A stretch of 64,000 bases of DNA from Endomychus coccineus (taxonomy: Eukaryota > Arthropoda > Insecta > Coleoptera > Endomychidae): the NCBI GenBank assembly GCA_958510875.1, contig OY294067.1, positions 274,270,742 to 274,334,741 of the forward strand, written 5' to 3'. Every line of letters starts with the position of its first letter. The first letter of the stretch is position 1. Of the stretch, positions 11,311-22,699 are shown piece by piece. Made by a program: the position numbers and the translations under genes. The notes beneath the pieces were generated by a model. That model had not been told where the DNA came from. It did no database searches and saw nothing but the letters and a program-made list of their open reading frames with translations.

Positions 11311-13074
11311 ATAGGTATAATCGGAATGCTCTGATTATTTTTCTAGGGGGACTCGCAAATATTCTTCCGATATATGTTGTTAATAGATACAGACTTTTTC
11401 ACTTTGCTTATATTAATACAGATATAAGTTAGTGTAACCAATTCTTCGAATAAACAGCAAACGTTGTGACCTGGCTCAGCGTTATTTGATTCATGCAAAC
11501 AGAAACAATTCCAGGATATGTTTTGAGATATACTTCATTCTCTTAGATATTAGTTCCGTCTTAATTCACCTTTCATATTGTAAACTTCGATTTAGACAAT
11601 AAAAATTTTTTTAACCAAATTCCGATGGTTTGAAAGTTGTGGCGCAGTCGGTAGGATATCTAACCAATTCTACGATTTATTGGCTTTAGAAAAATAAATA
11701 TTTCAAGTGTGGTGGCTTGAGTAGCCAAACGAGGAATCAAAACTTTCGTATTCCAACGGAGATTCATCATCGTGGATGGTTCAACACTACATGGAGTAGA
11801 GAATAACTCTGTTGTACTGATGTCATTTAGAGGTTCCAGTTATACAGAAAACTCTGATTTCTCGCTTAGTTACTTAATCTAGCAAAGCACATATTTATTT
11901 TTTGATAGCCAATAAATGGTACAAACGAACTTAGATTGTTAGAGGAAAAAAATAATCTCTTCTTTTGTCACTATTGTTCTGAATTGACACTCCATGATTG
12001 ATTGGAAGAATTTAATGAATATAAGATGACTTATCATCAGACTTTCGCTTTGAGATTTAGTACTCAATATAAGCTCAATTAATTCTACTCAAGAAGAATA
12101 TTGTGGGAACTAAATAAAGGTTTTTATTATTGTATCCAGTGAGATTGCAACCCTATTAAACCACCACACCTGTGAATTAAAGAGTCTTGGACGGGGTATG
12201 GTATGATATAATATCGAACTGTTAATTAGTGGGCTCGATTTCAAACCCTGGGTCTAATCTACCATCTTTATAAGATATGATATTTGATGTACGGTTGGCT
12301 TCTTTCGGAAGATAAATATAAACGTGGTTATCGATATCAACACAACTTTCACTGAAAACGTATAATATTTGGTAAAGTAGCAGAAATAAACTAAAAAATA
12401 ATAGAGAAGTTCACAGATTACATCGACTAACACATTAGATCAATATAATATCACATCACGATTGCTTAAATGAAAATATTTGCGAATTAATTTCAAATAA
12501 ACCAATGAAAATTCGATTGTTCTCTTTTTGAAAAGTTTCTCTCAGCAACATCGAATAATAAACCCTAAAGTTTTCTAGACGATATACTTATTAACAATGA
12601 AATTTCAAGAGTTAGAAGTTCAAGACGAATAAAGGCGTACTTTTGAAAGTTCAAATCACGACTCTCGCTTGCCACGTGCTGCACGTCTGGCAACCCAATC
12701 AGATCTTTAGAGGACAATGTGAATCCCAGAACTTCAATGAATCCGAGTTCGTCATATCTAGAGTTTGAAGTTAATCGGGTTTTAATATGAATTCATAATG
12801 GATATCGATCTGGCCCGAAGCCAATATGAATAATTGAATATTGAAACGGTTACTTGTGTGATGCTCCTCTACCAAGCCCATGGATTCATATCAGATGTTC
12901 TTTAATGTTTCCCTTTCTGGAGGGAAAATTAAAATGCGGTTATAACGCCTGAGGGATGAATTTCAATTGAAGCAACGAAATATCTACATAATTGAATATC
13001 TTCGATATGTTTATAGAGACCTATATTCGTCGACATTAAGCTTCGTACCTTGTGATTTTATTCGAGCAAGAACT
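11311..13074. other. No gene recognised
   Basis: AT-rich intergenic sequence. A tRNA box A-like string (TGGCGCAGTCGG) lies near 11,639 without a matching box B; see the rejected list. No coding similarity is seen. Confidence 0.4.
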
Positions 13075-13890
13075 CAAATCAATAAGAAATACCCTTTTTA
13101 GCGTATGTGTTATTCATATAGACGATGTTTCGCATCAAACATTTGAATTTTTAACAACTAGATTACATAATTTGTGATTGCAGATAAAGCTGATCAAGTG
13201 TTGTTAAAGTTTTTGCATTGGAAGGTATCTACAATAGTTTGATCCTCACTAATTTAATAAATATGTATATTTTGGCCGTAGTTTCTGCAAAGCAATATTA
13301 CGCAGATAGATATGATAGATAGTTTGTGGAATATTATCTATTTGGGTTTAACAAATACCCTGCATAGTACAAGGCCTGAATGGTCAGCGAAAAAGTCAGT
13401 ATGACGTCATCAACAAGAGGCTTTGAGAATAGTCGTAGCATACGACATCATGGTTTAGTCTTAATGGTGCGTAGCCGGTATTGACTTTGTGATGAAGACT
13501 AGAATTAAACAGGTTTTAACTCTTTCAATGCGGAAAATCGCATGTTGCACCTGTGAATAGACGTGCATATGGCTGAAATAAGTGCGTTGCAAAATGGCTT
13601 CCAAACTGAACGTTTATGTTGGTTCTTACCGAGATTTGTGTGGTACGTACAGTTTACTGACGTTTGTTAATTAATTACTTATGCCGAATAAATATTTTGC
13701 TCCTAGCTGAGAGGGTAATTACAACAATGGGTCAAAAGTTCATATGTTTGGTCTTCCTTAGGTTATAATGAACTACGGAAACGATGGATATCGGCTGGTC
13801 CCTGTGAAAGAATTTTGTCAATTATTTTGAAATAAGAACAAATTGGATACAAAATTTTCTGTTTTATATGTGACACTAATGAACTCAAAG
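13075..13890 (+). repeat. Dispersed repeat B, copy 2
   Basis: Second copy of the 2,985-3,812 repeat in the same orientation, about 10 kb away, with scattered substitutions and small indels. It lacks the extra block of copy 1. Noncoding. Confidence 0.75.
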
Positions 13891-14330
13891 CCATGAATAA
13901 TTTTCTAAACTGGACTTGGGAGACGAGGACATTGCCTGATTTAATACTTTAAAAAATGCATGAACTAAAACATGATAAATTGTTAAAATTTTGTTATCCT
14001 TTGAATTAGGGAGAGCAATCAATCTATCCTACAAATTTGGTACCTCAAAATCTTCACATTAATAAAAGTGAATGGGGTGCAACTAAGGACGTCTGACAAC
14101 CCCGTTTAAACATTAAATACTTATATACGCCCTAAAGAATCGATAAAACTCTTATTTTACTGTCAGTATTGCTGCATCGTGCTATAATGGACAGGTGACC
14201 AGTTGCAACGTAGCGTCTGGCTTGTTTCGTCACAGAGGATATTCAACCCATCGAGAGATTAAACTATAAACTGGTAATTATACAAGTTTAACAAGAAAGA
14301 ATTATTAACTATTTATTGATCATTAATAAA
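13891..14330. other. No gene recognised
   Basis: AT-rich; no domain, RNA gene or repeat partner seen. Confidence 0.4.
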
Positions 14331-14410
14331 CTATAAAAGAGTTCACACTGAGGATACACTATAACGCTATAGATAAGAAATAATCACCCTTATCCACTAA
14401 AAATACTATT

Positions 14411-14456
14411 AAAGTGCTGAGGACCTTTCGGCTACCAAGTAGCCATCATTTGAGTT
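14411..14456 (-). ncRNA. Hammerhead-ribozyme-like motif, family 1, decayed core
   Basis: Helix II GGCTAC/GTAGCC and GAAA are intact, but the first core strand reads CAAATGA instead of CTGATGA. Predicted inactive. Confidence 0.45.
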
Positions 14457-14498
14457 TACTCTGATGATGGCTACTTGGTACCCGAAAAGTCCTCAGTA
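14457..14498 (+). ncRNA. Hammerhead-ribozyme-like motif, family 1, intact core
   Basis: TACT, then CTGATGA (14,461-14,467), then T, GGCTAC-TTG-GTACCC (one mismatch against GTAGCC), GAAA (14,484-14,487), AGTCC, TC and AGTA. Helix I pairs TACT with AGTA. The predicted cut is after the C of TC at 14,494. Confidence 0.55.
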
Positions 14499-14924
14499 CT
14501 TTAATAATATTTTAGGTGAATAAGGGTGATTATTTCTTATCTATAGTATTTGTTGATCGTTCAACAGGACATCGAAGTTTTTATATTTTTATTAATTTGT
14601 AGGGATTCCAGCAAATGTAATTTATTAATTCTATTCTGAACGTTTTCCATTATTATATGTTCTGCAAAGGTTGAATCAGATTGATTATTAATGAATCTTG
14701 ATCAGCTCAATGTATATCTTAGGGCAAGACCCACAAGTCAGCTTGTAAACTCTACATGATGATTTAACTTCATTATTTTTGACAAACCTAGCTAAATTGT
14801 TTTGCTTTTTATACGCTACGTCAATTCAAACTAAAGTCAATACATAAATTATTTTGAAAATTTTTAATTTTGGTATTGAATGTCCCCACATGAGAAAAGG
14901 TTTGTTTTAATGTAGCAAAAAGGA

Positions 14925-15895
14925 TAGCTATGGCTATCAACGCTGGTGTTCCACAGGGATCTGTCTTGGAACAAACTTTGTTTCTGCTCCATATCCACGA
15001 TCTGCTGGAAGTGACCACCTGCTTGTCCACATCTTTGCAGATAATGGTACACTTCATACCGCTTTCTCATCTAGAGCCCCTATACCATCCAATGAAATCA
15101 GAGGAGCGAGACAGGGACAAGTTGACGCAATTAAGGAAGATCTAGCAAAGATTTTGAAATGGGAGCCGATAATCTAGTATAGTTTAATGCAACCAAAACT
15201 TGAGGTTGCGTCTTCTCCAGAAAGGCGTATCCCTAATATGGTGATGTCAGGTACAGCTATTCCTATGGAGTCTTCCATAACAATGCTTGGGATCATCACC
15301 AACGACACCCTCTGATGGGACAATCATGCGAGGTCCATTGCGAAAACTGCTTCACAAAAACTTGGTTTTCTATTCCGTCCCAAGAGTTACTTTACATCCC
15401 AGCAGATCTTCATAATCTACAAAGCACAGAGTTGACATGTCCTGGAGTACTGTTCACATGTTTGGAAGTCAGCTCCCAAACATACGCTGAAGCTCTTGGA
15501 TTCTATCCAGAAGAGACCTATTCGTTTGATCGATGTCACATGTACAAATTCATTAACCTCTCTAGAACATCGCATGAAGGTGGGAAATCTCTCCTTTTCG
15601 TTAGATATTTCCATGGTCGGTGTTCATCAGAAATCTCGTCTGTTGTTCCACCACGAGAGACTCCAGATAGGCGGACTAGACGAGCTCAAACTAGTCACCA
15701 CTTCACTGTCAAACACGAGACCTGCCGAACTTCTTCCTACTAGACTTCAGTTTTTTATCGAACAGCAAAGTTTCGGAACTCTCTACCTAGTGAGGTCTTT
15801 CCCTATGCCTATAACCTCCAAACCTTCAAGAAGAATTCTGGAACCCTTGCTCGAGAATCGCTGTTTTTTTTTAATCCGTACTATCATTCAATAAT
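14925..15895 (+). mobile_element. Non-LTR retrotransposon, family A, copy 2 (FADD changed to FADN)
   Basis: Begins inside the RT at AINAGVPQGSVLEQTLFLLHIHDLLEVTT. The catalytic box reads FADNGTLHTAFSS in its own frame (about 15,030-15,070), with the second Asp changed to Asn, and the frame is broken around it. It continues through LGFLFRPKSYF and the 3' region to about 15,895. 5'-truncated and inactive. Confidence 0.85.
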
Positions 15896-17084
15896 ATTAT
15901 TCTGTCTCTTGATAATTACTCCCATCCTATTGTAATGTGCATTAATAATTTGATTGTATAATAAATAATTATAAGATTACCATTACTCTTCAACAATATT
16001 ATAATTACATTGCCTAGTATTACAATATTTTGGAACTGAAGTAAATAACAAAATATTTTGTAATGTTTACATGCTATAAGTAAGAGCAATTTCGTATATT
16101 ACTACTTACATTCAATTTTTTAGTACAATATGTATTAAATACGTTTTATCAATGTCATTTTTCAAATTTTTTGTATTATTTTTTATATTACAATAAAAAT
16201 ATGTTAAAATACCATACACATTCGAAAATAGCGAATAAATAGTAATAATGTATAGATCGAATAGCGCAATGTATTTTTTTAGAGTACTTCCGACATTACT
16301 AGAAGTTTGAAAACACGCGCAATCTTAATATTATTGAATGGTAGTTCGGATAAAAAAAACATCGATTTTCGATCGAGGGTTCCAGAAATATTCTTGTTTT
16401 TTACGAGCCTAGCGCGACGGCTCTCACTTCCCCGCGCGCCGCACAGCCAAGCGCACGAAACACCATTATTTAAAATAATTGTTTTAGCAAATTTTCCTGA
16501 AGATAAGAGGTTGGAAATTTGGTAAGTTGTTCATTAACTATTGAAGAAGATGATTCTGTATAAAAACTAGCGCATTACCGCACCACAACTTTTTTAGGGC
16601 CATTTTACAAAAGTGCTTTTTTATGCATTAAGCGGTTTGCGAAAAGTATACATCCGATCTTGCTGAAATTGTGTGTGGTACTTGGTGGGCACAAAAGCTA
16701 CAACCCATTGATCTTTAAAAGAACAAGAGTAATGAATTTTCGAAATTTCGAGCAAAATCGATGGTTTTTTGCAATTTGCGGGGAAACCGCTGGATCAATC
16801 GGGTTCATCGGCAGCTCATATTTTCCGTCTTTTTACGGCGCGCATACGCTTATTAAAAGCTTTTTTAACTCAATCCGACGATGTCGGACGCGAAAAACCG
16901 GTTTTGGCCAGTTTTACCATTTTTTTTGACAATCATCAAAAAGTGTTCGATTTTAGTTTCTTCAATTTGTATCATAATTATCTACTTAATGAAATTTTTT
17001 TCTTCGAACTCAAAATTATGCTATAATTACCGACATTTTTTGCTAATTTTATCACACTAACAGGTTTCCCTCTCGTGTAGTCAA
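15896..17084. other. No gene recognised; AT-rich then GC-richer block
   Basis: 15,900-16,300 is very AT-rich. 16,300-17,040 contains GC-richer, CpG-rich stretches (CCCCGCGCGCCGCACAGCC near 16,430; GGCGCGCATACG near 16,838) with short frames that show no domains. It may belong to the neighbouring Helentron-type element or to another noncoding repeat; I cannot tell. Confidence 0.4.
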
Positions 17085-18240
17085 AAATAAAAAAAAATAC
17101 GTGTGGCACTCGGGGACTGCCGCGGTAAAGCTATTGCATAGCATTTTTTATCAACTTATGGAATTATAATTATTTATTTATTTTTTATTTATGCAGTATT
17201 TTTTTTTCTTTCATATTAATTCAAGTTTTTTCTTCGATATTAATTCAAGTTACACTTTTTGAGCGTGGTGACCGATAGGAAAACAAATTTTTGTTTCTTT
17301 TATTGAATAAATGAGAAGTTAATATCGTTTAAAATATTTTTATTATCTTACAATACATGTAGGTTATTCAGGAATTTTTATCATTGAAACTATAGGTTTA
17401 TGGTAACTGAAATAAGAAACATAAGTTTGAGACTTGATATCCTCTAAATATCTGGAAAATACCGCGTCAATGGTGGTCCCATATTTTGTTGTGGATTCTT
17501 GTGGATCATTATTCATTTTCAAATTCAATTTTTCCGAAAGAAAAATTGTCAACCGCTCTGATTTTTTATCAGCGAAGTTGATATTGAAATCGCCAGCCAA
17601 GATAAGTGGAAATTTATTACCATTTGTACCAAGTATTTTCGACCCTTCTTCAGTGTACTCCAGTAAAGTGCGATGAATAAAATGCTCTACCTCGTCCAAT
17701 TTTGGATTCGGATAAATGTAAATTGCTACCATGACTATGTGTAAGCCATTTCTAAGTTTGCATAAGCACGCACAAATATCTCCAACAAATGAGCGCCTAA
17801 CATTAACATCGCTAACGTGTGCAATATGTATTTCAATATTCGGAGTCATAATATTAGTAACATTAGGTATTATTATTTTGGTAAATAGCTACCCCACCTT
17901 TTGGAACAGTATCTACAACAGTATATATACCTACAAGTATACTTACGGGGCGCACATGCGGTGAGTGTGGCATTATAAAGATATGATAGATACCTATACA
18001 CCTATCTACTTTCTCACAAACAGCTGCTTACGTATTCGTCCGATTTCGGAGCAGCTCGTCTCGATCCGTGCGAGCTTCGTACAGTCGTACCATATACATA
18101 CACGTTAAGCGAACGCTCGGCCGAGCTACATGGTAGGCGGAGTGAGGGGTGTTAGGTTTTATTTTCGTTACGGAATTTCTTGATTCGGTCGCCGCGCTCA
18201 AAGCCCGCGATAAAAGCTATGCAATAGCTTAATAAATTCA
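17085..18240 (-). mobile_element. Candidate Helentron/Helitron2 fragment carrying an EEP nuclease
   Basis: The element is bounded by two hairpin palindromes, GCTATTGCATAGC (17,130-17,142) and GCTATGCAATAGC (18,216-18,228), each next to a CGCGG/CGCG string. The EEP-type coding remnant lies between them on the minus strand. Downstream of that gene, in its direction, comes a 3' region with AATAAA-like signals, then the palindrome, then CCGCGGCAGTCCCCGAGTGC and a T-run. Rep and helicase domains are absent, so it is a deletion derivative. The class is inferred from the known fusion of EEP domains to Helentron helicases in insects. Confidence 0.5.
17364..17849 (-). pseudogene. Endonuclease/exonuclease/phosphatase (EEP) domain, C-terminal part
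   Basis: The 161-aa frame holds the second half of an EEP (AP-endonuclease-like) fold. It contains VAIYIYPNPKLDEVEHFI, the metal/phosphate-binding box LILAGDFNINFADKKSE, TTKYGTTIDAVFSRY, and the terminal SYFSYHKPIVSMI carrying the catalytic His. Upstream on the same strand, about 17,920-17,880, a decayed GGVAIYQNNN segment in another frame corresponds to the earlier EEP region, so there is at least one frameshift. Similar EEP tails are fused to PIF1-like helicases of Helentron-type elements in many insects. LINE APE domains are the alternative, but no RT follows. Confidence 0.65.
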
Positions 18241-18890
18241 AAAAAGCCAACTTTTATCGTTTTTTAGATGAGATCTGATCTATTAGTCCGGAAGAATAAC
18301 CATTATTCACCGCTTTGTGTTTCATGTTATTCAACTTTTTATCCAAATTATCGTTCGACATCGGTACGTTGAGAAGTCTGTGTAAAAACCATTAATTCAT
18401 TGCATACATTTCCTTCGAATAGCTAAGTCATACGTCATGACAGATATACACAGATTGAATGAATGCGGATCTGAGTATTGTAGTTCCGTAATGAAATGCC
18501 CATTTTAAATGCGTCCGTTTGTCAAAATTGGGTTATTTGCATTGTCACTGTCCTACGTATATGTGAATAATTCCGCTTTGGAATGATTTATTTTCTCTGT
18601 CCGACTTCCGCCGTATTCGCATCCATTTTATTTTCATATAGAACGGATTGAATATGAATTTCAACTATTATTTCCGATTTAAAACAATTTTCCGATTCGC
18701 TTTGCGATACTACAATTTTCTTCAGTCTGGCTGACATGTTGAACTGATTTTTGATTTGAAATGATTTCGAATTAATTGGAGGTCCTTTGTTCCTTTGTTA
18801 CGAATTTGTAGAATTTTTGTGAGCGGCAATTACGTTTCTAGTGTCATCATGGCGCGTAGTTTTGCTTTTCAATAACATAAAATTATACAA
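18241..18890. other. No gene recognised
   Basis: AT-rich flank between the EEP element and the next LINE; no features seen. Confidence 0.4.
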
Positions 18891-18894
18891 TGAA

Positions 18895-19735
18895 AAAGCT
18901 CCACAAAAATCAAAGTCTATAGGGCCAGATGGAATTCCACCAGCTGAGAGGCAGCTAAAGTCCAACCAATTCTAAATAAAAGAAGAGAAGACCCTTTCTA
19001 AAAATTATAGATCCATTGCACTATTATCTGTGATCTCTGAAGTGATGGAGAAAGCAATCAACACCGAGTTCATCAAATACGTAGAGATCTACAAAATTTC
19101 CTACGTAACACATGTATGGCAGAAATCTGTTGAGATACATGTGAAATCTTTAGTTATATCATTGGATATCTCCAAAGCATTTGACCTAGTCTGGCAACAA
19201 ACCCTTCTTGGGAAACATCGGTCATATGGTTTGCCGTCTCAACTTTGCCGCTTACTATCGAGTTTTCTCTCAGATAGATCACAACATGTAGTGGTCGACG
19301 GAGTATCCTCCTATATAATGGCTATCAATGCTCCTGTTTCAAAAGGACCTGTCTTGGCGCCAACTTCATTTCTGCCCCATATCAGCGATCTGCTGAGAGT
19401 GATCACCTGTTCCATCCACAGCTTTTCAGATGATAGTACACGTCATAACGCTTTCTCATCTGGAGCCTCTATACCATTCCATTGAACCAGAGAAGCTAGA
19501 TAGACAGGTTGACGCAATTAATGGAGATCCGGCAAGGATTTTGAAATCGGGAACTGATAATCTAGTAGAATTTGATGCAATTTCAGGCATATGGCTATCG
19601 ATGGCAGCAATATTAGGAGATTCCTTCCCTTGTGGATCAAAAGTGGAATTTGCTGAAAACGTTCCAGCAAAAATGTTGACTTTTTCTCATGGGGAAGTAG
19701 CCATCATCTTTGGTTAGGGGAGGGAATGAACTGAT
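18895..19735 (+). mobile_element. Non-LTR retrotransposon, family A, copy 3, joined to an inverted 5' piece
   Basis: The plus strand 18,905-19,575 reads SIGPDGIPPAE, SEVMEKAINTEFIKY, LDISKAFDLVWQQTLLGK, APVSKGPVLAPTSFLPHI and HSFSDDSTRHNAFSS, i.e. RT with FADD changed to FSDD. From 19,575 to 19,735 the sequence is the reverse complement of the family's more 5' region (compare 62,480-62,640: DDG...TSQEKAN..FA..FAANSTL). The copy is therefore a head-to-head rearrangement of two pieces of the same family. Confidence 0.8.
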
Positions 19736-19787
19736 GGTTGTAACGGACCAGGTGTGGTCGGTTTTAGTTGGCCCAACTAGCTCAATT

Positions 19788-19792
19788 TATAT

Positions 19793-19829
<37 letters not shown>

Positions 19830-19844
19830 ATATATATATATATT
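19788..19844. repeat. (TA)n microsatellite
   Basis: About 57 bp of alternating TA with two ATTATA interruptions. It lies just left of the Tc1/mariner-type element. Confidence 0.9.
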
Positions 19845-19928
19845 ACATTCCAAAGTTGTACCTATATTATATATTACAAATTTCATACCTATTTATTTCA
19901 GATGTAAAACAATAATGAACTACAAATT

Positions 19929-20684
19929 AAAAATTATCTTGGTCAAGGGTGGTTGTGGAATGTAAAACTTGTGTCTTACTTTAAATTTTTGAATATGTTT
20001 TGTTGTGTCAGAATCTGTTAAGTCATTGTGCTGAAATTTTCTAATCCAGTTTTTGAATCATGCCTCTTACCACACAGCACAAAATTTTTATGATTGAAGC
20101 CTATTTTCGAACGGGTGCGCTAGTTGATGGAAATTGGCAATACAGTCAACGTTTGTGTTTGGACAATTTTCGAGTGCACTTCCCAAACGTGGCAATATTA
20201 CCGGACAATTTTTATGCGTGCCCTACAAATTGTGTTGAAGTGTTTCGCGAAACTGTTTGTGTGAGTCATAAAAAAGGTGCTGGTAGACCAAGAGTTCGTA
20301 CAGAAGATGTTGTCAATGACGTTCGTCAACTCCGGTAAATAATTTGCAAGAACTTCAACAAAGAATAGTTCAGCAATGTGCAACCATAACGCCAGAAATG
20401 CTGCAAAACGGTTTTCACAGCATGAGGATGCGTGTCAAATTGTGCATCGAACAAAACGGGGGACATTTCCAACAATCACTGTAATTTAGTTTTTCTTGTT
20501 ACTAAAACCGTTATTTCATAATTTGTAGTTCATTTTTGTTTTACAACTGAAATAAATAGGTATGAAATTTGTAGGTTATTGATGATGTCAGTGTGACAGT
20601 GACATTATTATTTCAAACGTAGAGTAAGACACACGTTTTAGATTCCACAACCACCCTTGACCAAGATAATTTTTGATATCCCGG
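19929..20684 (+). mobile_element. Tc1/mariner-superfamily deletion derivative, copy 1
   Basis: The left terminal repeat AAATTATCTTGGTCAAGGGT with GGTTGTGGAAT (19,930-19,961) is inverted at 20,643-20,674. The right end continues to ...GATATCCCGG followed by TA (20,685-20,686), the expected Tc1/mariner target dinucleotide. The left copy lacks the outer CCGGGATATC. It is instead preceded (19,860-19,920) by an inverted copy of the internal block 20,517-20,575. The element keeps an N-terminal HTH frame and a C-terminal tail but no catalytic domain. Confidence 0.75.
20060..20338 (+). pseudogene. Transposase N-terminal HTH domain (DUF4817-like)
   Basis: A 92-aa frame starts MPLTTQHKIFMIEAYFRTG, the usual opening of the HTH domain of insect Tc1/mariner-like transposases. 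It is followed by a second-helix region ending in GAGRPRVRTEDVVNDVRQ. After the stop, the C-terminal tail of the same protein (ELQQRIVQQCATITPEML) is seen in a nearby frame at about 20,350-20,485. The DDE/D catalytic core between them is deleted. The missing type of core is seen as a decayed copy at 27,540-28,430. Confidence 0.75.
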
Positions 20685-20689
20685 TACAA

Positions 20690-21728
20690 GGAATTAGGAA
20701 GTACACCATATACATACCTCACAATTTAAATTAACAACGAGGAATTAACTAAAAAGAATTATTATGATTTTATGATTCAAATGAAACATTAGTCAATAAC
20801 CGCCTTATTATATCAAACCTTTCATCGTCAATTTACAATTGAACAAAATTCGCCAAATATATGATTTAACTCAGTTAATCACTCAGTAATATAAGTTTAA
20901 TAAATCGTTTTTGTTTGATAAACTTGCGTTCCTTGAAAAGCTCATAATCACATAAGTCATTGGTTGAATTCCGAAAATGAACCGTCAGATGTTCCGAAAC
21001 AATTAATTCAATCACTTCGAACGTCTGTTGGAAACGTACCAGGTCCGCTAATTGAAACTGAAACAGACTAGTTGTCGTTAATTGATAATGTTTGAGTTTG
21101 AATGAAAGCCAAATAATTTGTGCAACTGTATGAGAGCGAATTTCATATAAAGAGGAAATTTTCCCGGAACATTTTAAAACGTGTCTATTAAAGAGGGGAA
21201 TTCAAGTTGTACGAAGGAGTCCGCGCTAATTTCTTTCCCGCTTAATATCCATTTAGACCGCACAGCGGTATTTGACCCAGTAAAAGTTAGTTCTCGCAGC
21301 AGATTTAATAACGTTAGAATCTGTGCAATCATATTCTCCCTATAAAATGTTTTGTGAAATTATAAAATGATTCAACTTTCGAGCGAGACACTAGATGTAC
21401 TTATTGTATTTTTCTCATAATGTTCGGTCAAATAAGGTTCCTACTGATAGGTGGCCAAGAGGTGGGTTCTAAAGGAAGAGACAGATAATGAGATGGTTGC
21501 CTCACAAATCAGGCCATACACGCCTTTTTTACTACCTTGAAACATGAATAAAAATAGCTGTTATGAAAATTAGAGTCTACGACATCTATAAAAAGTCGTT
21601 TCTGAATTGGTTCTATATTTGAACAATATAATCGATATTTAAGCGCTCAAAATCATTTATATTAGTTCCATCTGCCATTAATAGATCTTTCTGTTTCAAT
21701 CCGAGAATTGTACATAAATACCGTGGTG
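20690..21728. other. No gene recognised
   Basis: AT-rich; short chance frames only. Confidence 0.4.
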
Positions 21729-22007
21729 CTACCAAGATAGAGTTTTTGCACGAACTTTCACTATTAGGAAGTGGCCTTCAACAGCATTGTTGCCACTTTT
21801 AAGGCACTGGTCATTTTCTTCGTCATCTTCCCATTCAGAAGAAAAATCCTTCATGATGACTTCTCTCATATCTTTATCCGAAGAATCTTCTCCGAAAACA
21901 GCCTCCTTTTCTTCAAATACTTTTCTTCTTTGCAACCTTGGATTTCTTTGACATCTATGTTCTCTTCGTTTCTTCGAGTTATTTCTTTTCTGGTGTGTCC
22001 CAAGCAT
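21729..22007 (-). CDS. Unrecognised acidic/basic small frame, possibly a transposase tail
   Basis: The 92-aa frame has a basic N-terminal half (KRNNSKKRREHR), an acidic middle (DFSSEWEDDEENDQ) and ends GHFLIVKVRAKTLSW. The charge pattern, with an FLIVKV strand at the end, resembles the C-terminal tail of insect pogo/Tigger-like transposases, but no catalytic region is seen. A pogo-like CGACCACC string lies at about 22,503. It may equally be a chance frame. Confidence 0.3.
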   Translation of the reverse strand: MLGTHQKRNNSKKRREHRCQRNPRLQRRKVFEEKEAVFGEDSSDKDMREVIMKDFSSEWEDDEENDQCLKSGNNAVEGHFLIVKVRAKTLSW

Positions 22008-22699
22008 ATTTCCTCAGTTTTGGTTTCTGTGTATTGATTCAATTGTTCTGAAGGAACAGAAATATCGAGGATAAAATGGACACCTGTTCATTTGCAACCC
22101 CATTCACACATTTCTGGCTGTGAAAACTGAACTGAAAATTGCAACTTTATGAAACATATACATAAATATATCCCTTTTAGTCTCCAAACACAAAATATTA
22201 AACTATGTTACAGACAAACCTTGGATCTTAACTTTTTTTTATTGAATAGATTCAGCCATTACGATGAAAATCCATTTTCTAAACTTAAGTTCTTAACTTT
22301 TCAAATGTTACATCAGAGGTATCAAAAAGTAAACAAAGTCTGTTATTGTCACATTTTTAGAGCGGCGGCCATGTTTTAGTTAGCAAATCTCTGACAGTGT
22401 TGCAAATATGTACAACACATCGCGGCAATAGAATGCACATTAAGTAGGGAAATGCGACCTGTCCATTGTATCCCCGGTCTCCCCTACGACCATACACTAG
22501 ACGACCACCTTGTTGTAAGTATTTCATAGTCCTGGTATTGGTACAAGTTTTTTAATAAACTATCGTAAGGTTAATCAATTAAAACGTTAGTTGGGTATTA
22601 AATGGTAGACAACCTCAAATATTATGTGAATCTCTCTCTGGTAGACATAATGCAAACTTCATTTGATAGCGGAACTTTACACCTGACTTGTGACTTTCT

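Larger units (their letters stand above)
14333..14560. mobile_element. Inverted pair of Penelope-like terminal modules
   Basis: The left arm (minus) and right arm (plus) are near-perfect inverted copies meeting around 14,456. Each holds the string AATAATCACCCTTATCCACT or its complement and one hammerhead-like core. The left arm also keeps the outer block CTATAAAAGAGTTCACACTG. No coding sequence lies between them, so this is a terminal hairpin without a body. Confidence 0.7.

Noticed and set aside
11630..11690. tRNA box A-like string TGGCGCAGTCGG, possible tRNA or SINE head
   Set aside because: No cloverleaf, anticodon arm or box B (GGTTCGANTCC) at the right distance; insufficient for a tRNA or SINE call.
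12225..12265. Box B-like string on the minus strand (GGTTTGAAATCGAG)
   Set aside because: No box A upstream in the right orientation and no tRNA fold.
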